The notes beneath the pieces are model-generated. The model saw nothing but the letters and a program-made list of their open reading frames with translations, had not been told where the DNA came from and did not search any database. The position numbers were made by a program, and so were the translations under genes. Source: Planctomycetaceae bacterium (GTDB taxonomy: Bacteria > Planctomycetota > Planctomycetia > Planctomycetales > Planctomycetaceae). Taken from it: a stretch of 64,000 nucleotides of DNA. The DNA lies in the NCBI GenBank assembly GCA_021732415.1, contig JAKFVC010000057.1, positions 40,698 to 104,697 of the forward strand, read 5' to 3'. Below are positions 58,101 through 61,100 of the stretch, one piece after another (positions within the stretch are counted from its first letter, which is position 1; every line of letters starts with the position of its first letter).

Positions 58101-61100
58101 TCGATTTGCAACGAGCCCCAATTTTGACAGCCCCACTGACGCCGGAAATGATAATATTTATAACATCATCCTAACGGTTGCGGACAACGGATCGCCGGCC
58201 CTGTCCGCGACCCGTGCGCTGACCATCACGGTCACTGGCGTCAACGACAACGCGCCGGTGATCACCTCCGCGAGCTCCATTCAGATTGCGGAAAATACCG
58301 CCTCGAGTACCGTGATTCTGGATGTGAACGCGACCGACGGCGACTCCCCCGCGCAACCACTGACTTATAGTCTGAGCGGCCCGGATGCCGCACGCTTCGC
58401 GATTGACCCAACCACCGGCGAAATTCGGTTCCTCAGCCCTCCCGACTTTGAGGCTCCTGCTGATGTTGGAGCCGATAATGTTTATAACGTGACCGTCTCG
58501 GTCTCCGATAATCAATCTCCCGCCCAGGTCTCGATCAGTGCATTGACGATCACCGTTACGGCGGGGAATGACAATGCCCCCAGTATCAACGGCGGGAGTG
58601 CCGCCCAGGTGGCCGAGAACACCACTACCGGGACTGTCGTTTTCGATGTCAATGCGATTGACATTGATTCGCCCGCGCAATCACTGACTTATAGTTTGTC
58701 TGGTGCTGACGCCGCCCGGTTTACCATCGACTCGGCAACCGGTGAGATCCGGTTTGGCGCCGTTCCTAATTTCGAAGCTCCGGTCGATGTGGGTTCCGAC
58801 AATGTCTATACGATCTCGGTTGCTGTCAGCGATAACGGTTCACCGATATTGTCGGCATCACGCACGCTGACGATCACTGTGACACCGGTCAATGACAACG
58901 TCCCGGTCATTACAGGTTCCAGTTCGGTGGCAGTCGCAGAGAACACCGCATCAACCAGCGTCGTACTGGACGTCGATGCCACAGATGCCGACACCCCCGT
59001 CCAGTCCTTGAGCTACAGTCTCACTGGTGTCGATGCAGCCCGCTTCGTGATCAATTCCGCCACCGGCGAAATCCGATTCGTCACGTCCCCCGATTTCGAG
59101 AATCCAGGCGATGTGGGAAGCGACAATGTCTATAACGTCTCAGTGACGGTCAGCGATAACGGCTCGCCGCCTCAACTGACCTCGCGCAATCTGACTATCA
59201 CCGTGACGGGAGTCAATGACCAGCCGCCGACTATTACCTCTACCGCTTCCACCACGGTTGCTGGCGGCACTCTGGCCGCTACAGTCATCCTGGATGTCAA
59301 CGCGACTGACGCCGACCTGCCCGGACAATCGCTGACTTACAGCCTGTCTGGTGCCGATTCTGCAAAATTCAGTATTAATGGCGCCAGCGGCGAGATTCGC
59401 TTCCTAGCCTCACCCAGCTTCGCGGCTCCCGGCGATGCTAATGGCGACAACGTTTATCTCATCCAGGTCGCGGTCAGCGACGGTCAATTGATCGCCACTC
59501 AAGCACTGCAAATCACCGTTATCAATCCGAACGTCGCGCCGACAATTTCCTCAGTGAGTAATCAGACCACCAAAGAGGACGTGGCGTTCTCTCTGCCATT
59601 GACAGTGAGTGATGTCGAAACGCCGGCCGGTCAACTGCGGACGACGGCTGCATCGATCGATAACGGACTTCTGTTCCCAGCAGAGAACCTTGTGCTCTCG
59701 GGTTCAGGGGGAAATCGGACCCTGCAACTCACCCCCGCAGCCAATCGCTTCGGCACCGCGACGATCCAATTGACGGTGACTGATGCCGGAGTCGACAACA
59801 TCTTCGGTACAGCGGATGACCTCTCGGCCACGACCAGCTTTACCGTGACCGTAACGGGGATCAACGACGCCCCGACGTTCAACATGCCGTCCACGCTTGA
59901 TGTCTCGGAAGGAACTGGTGCAGCCACCGTCACGGGCTGGATTACCGACAGCACACCCGGTCCCGGCGAATCATCCCAGGGTCTTTCCTTCATCGTCACC
60001 ACGGACAACGATGCCTTCTTTGCCGTTTTGCCCACAATTTCTGCAACCGGCACCTTGTCCTTCACTCTCGCTGCCAATGCCAGTGGAAATGTGCAGCTCA
60101 CCGTCCGGGCCCAGGATAATGGCGGCACCGCCAACGGCGGGGTCGATCTCAGCCTACCACGCACGGCCATTCTCTCCGTCACCTCGAACAACCCGCATCC
60201 GCCACAGATCACCTCCCCCAGTGCCGCCACAGTTGCCGAGAATACCTCGACAACGACCGTGATCCTGGATGTCAACGCCGTCGATCTCGATCTCCCGGCA
60301 CGGACGATCGCGTATGCGTTGTCCGGTGATGACGCCGCTCGATTCTCCATCAATGCCACGACCGGCGAGATTCGCTTCCTCGGTTCCCCTGACTTCGAGC
60401 ATCCCACTGACGCCAACGCCAACAATGTTTACGAACTGACCGTCACCGCCACGGAAAACAGCACTCCCGCGCGCAGCACATCGCAGCAGTTGACCATCAC
60501 CGTCACGGACCTCAACGACAACCCGCCCGTCAGCACCTCGGCCAGTGCCGTTCAGGTCGCCGAGAATACCACCGCCAGCAGCGTCATTCTCGATGTCAAC
60601 GCCACCGACGCCGATCTGCCCGCACAGGCACTCACCTACACCCTGTCAGGGCCCGACGCCGCACGATTCTCCATCGATGCCGCCACCGGCGAGATCCGAT
60701 TCCTGACCGCACCCGACTTCGAACAGCCCACCGATGTCGGATCCGACAATGTCTATAACGTCACCGTCAACGTCGCCGATAATGGCTCGCCCACACAGGC
60801 CACTTCCCGAGCACTCACCTTCGCTGTCACTCCGACTGATGACAATACACCGGTGATCACATCGCAGGCTATCGTGGCGGTCACCGGCGGGACCCTGTCG
60901 TCAGTCGTGGTGCTGGACGTGAATGCCACCGACGCTGATCTGCCCTCTCAAACTCTGACTTACAGCCTCTCGGGGACGGACGCTGGTCTCTTCACCATCA
61001 GTCCGACCACAGGGGCGATCCGCTTCGCGACTCCGCCAGATTTTGGGAATCCGGCTGATACCAATCGAGATAACATTTACGTCCTGCAAGCGGTGGTCAG

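Noticed and set aside
56133-60425. Pair of identical minus-strand open frames (56133-56852 and 59631-60425)
   Set aside because: They are antisense to the cadherin repeats; their identity just reflects the 891-bp duplication.
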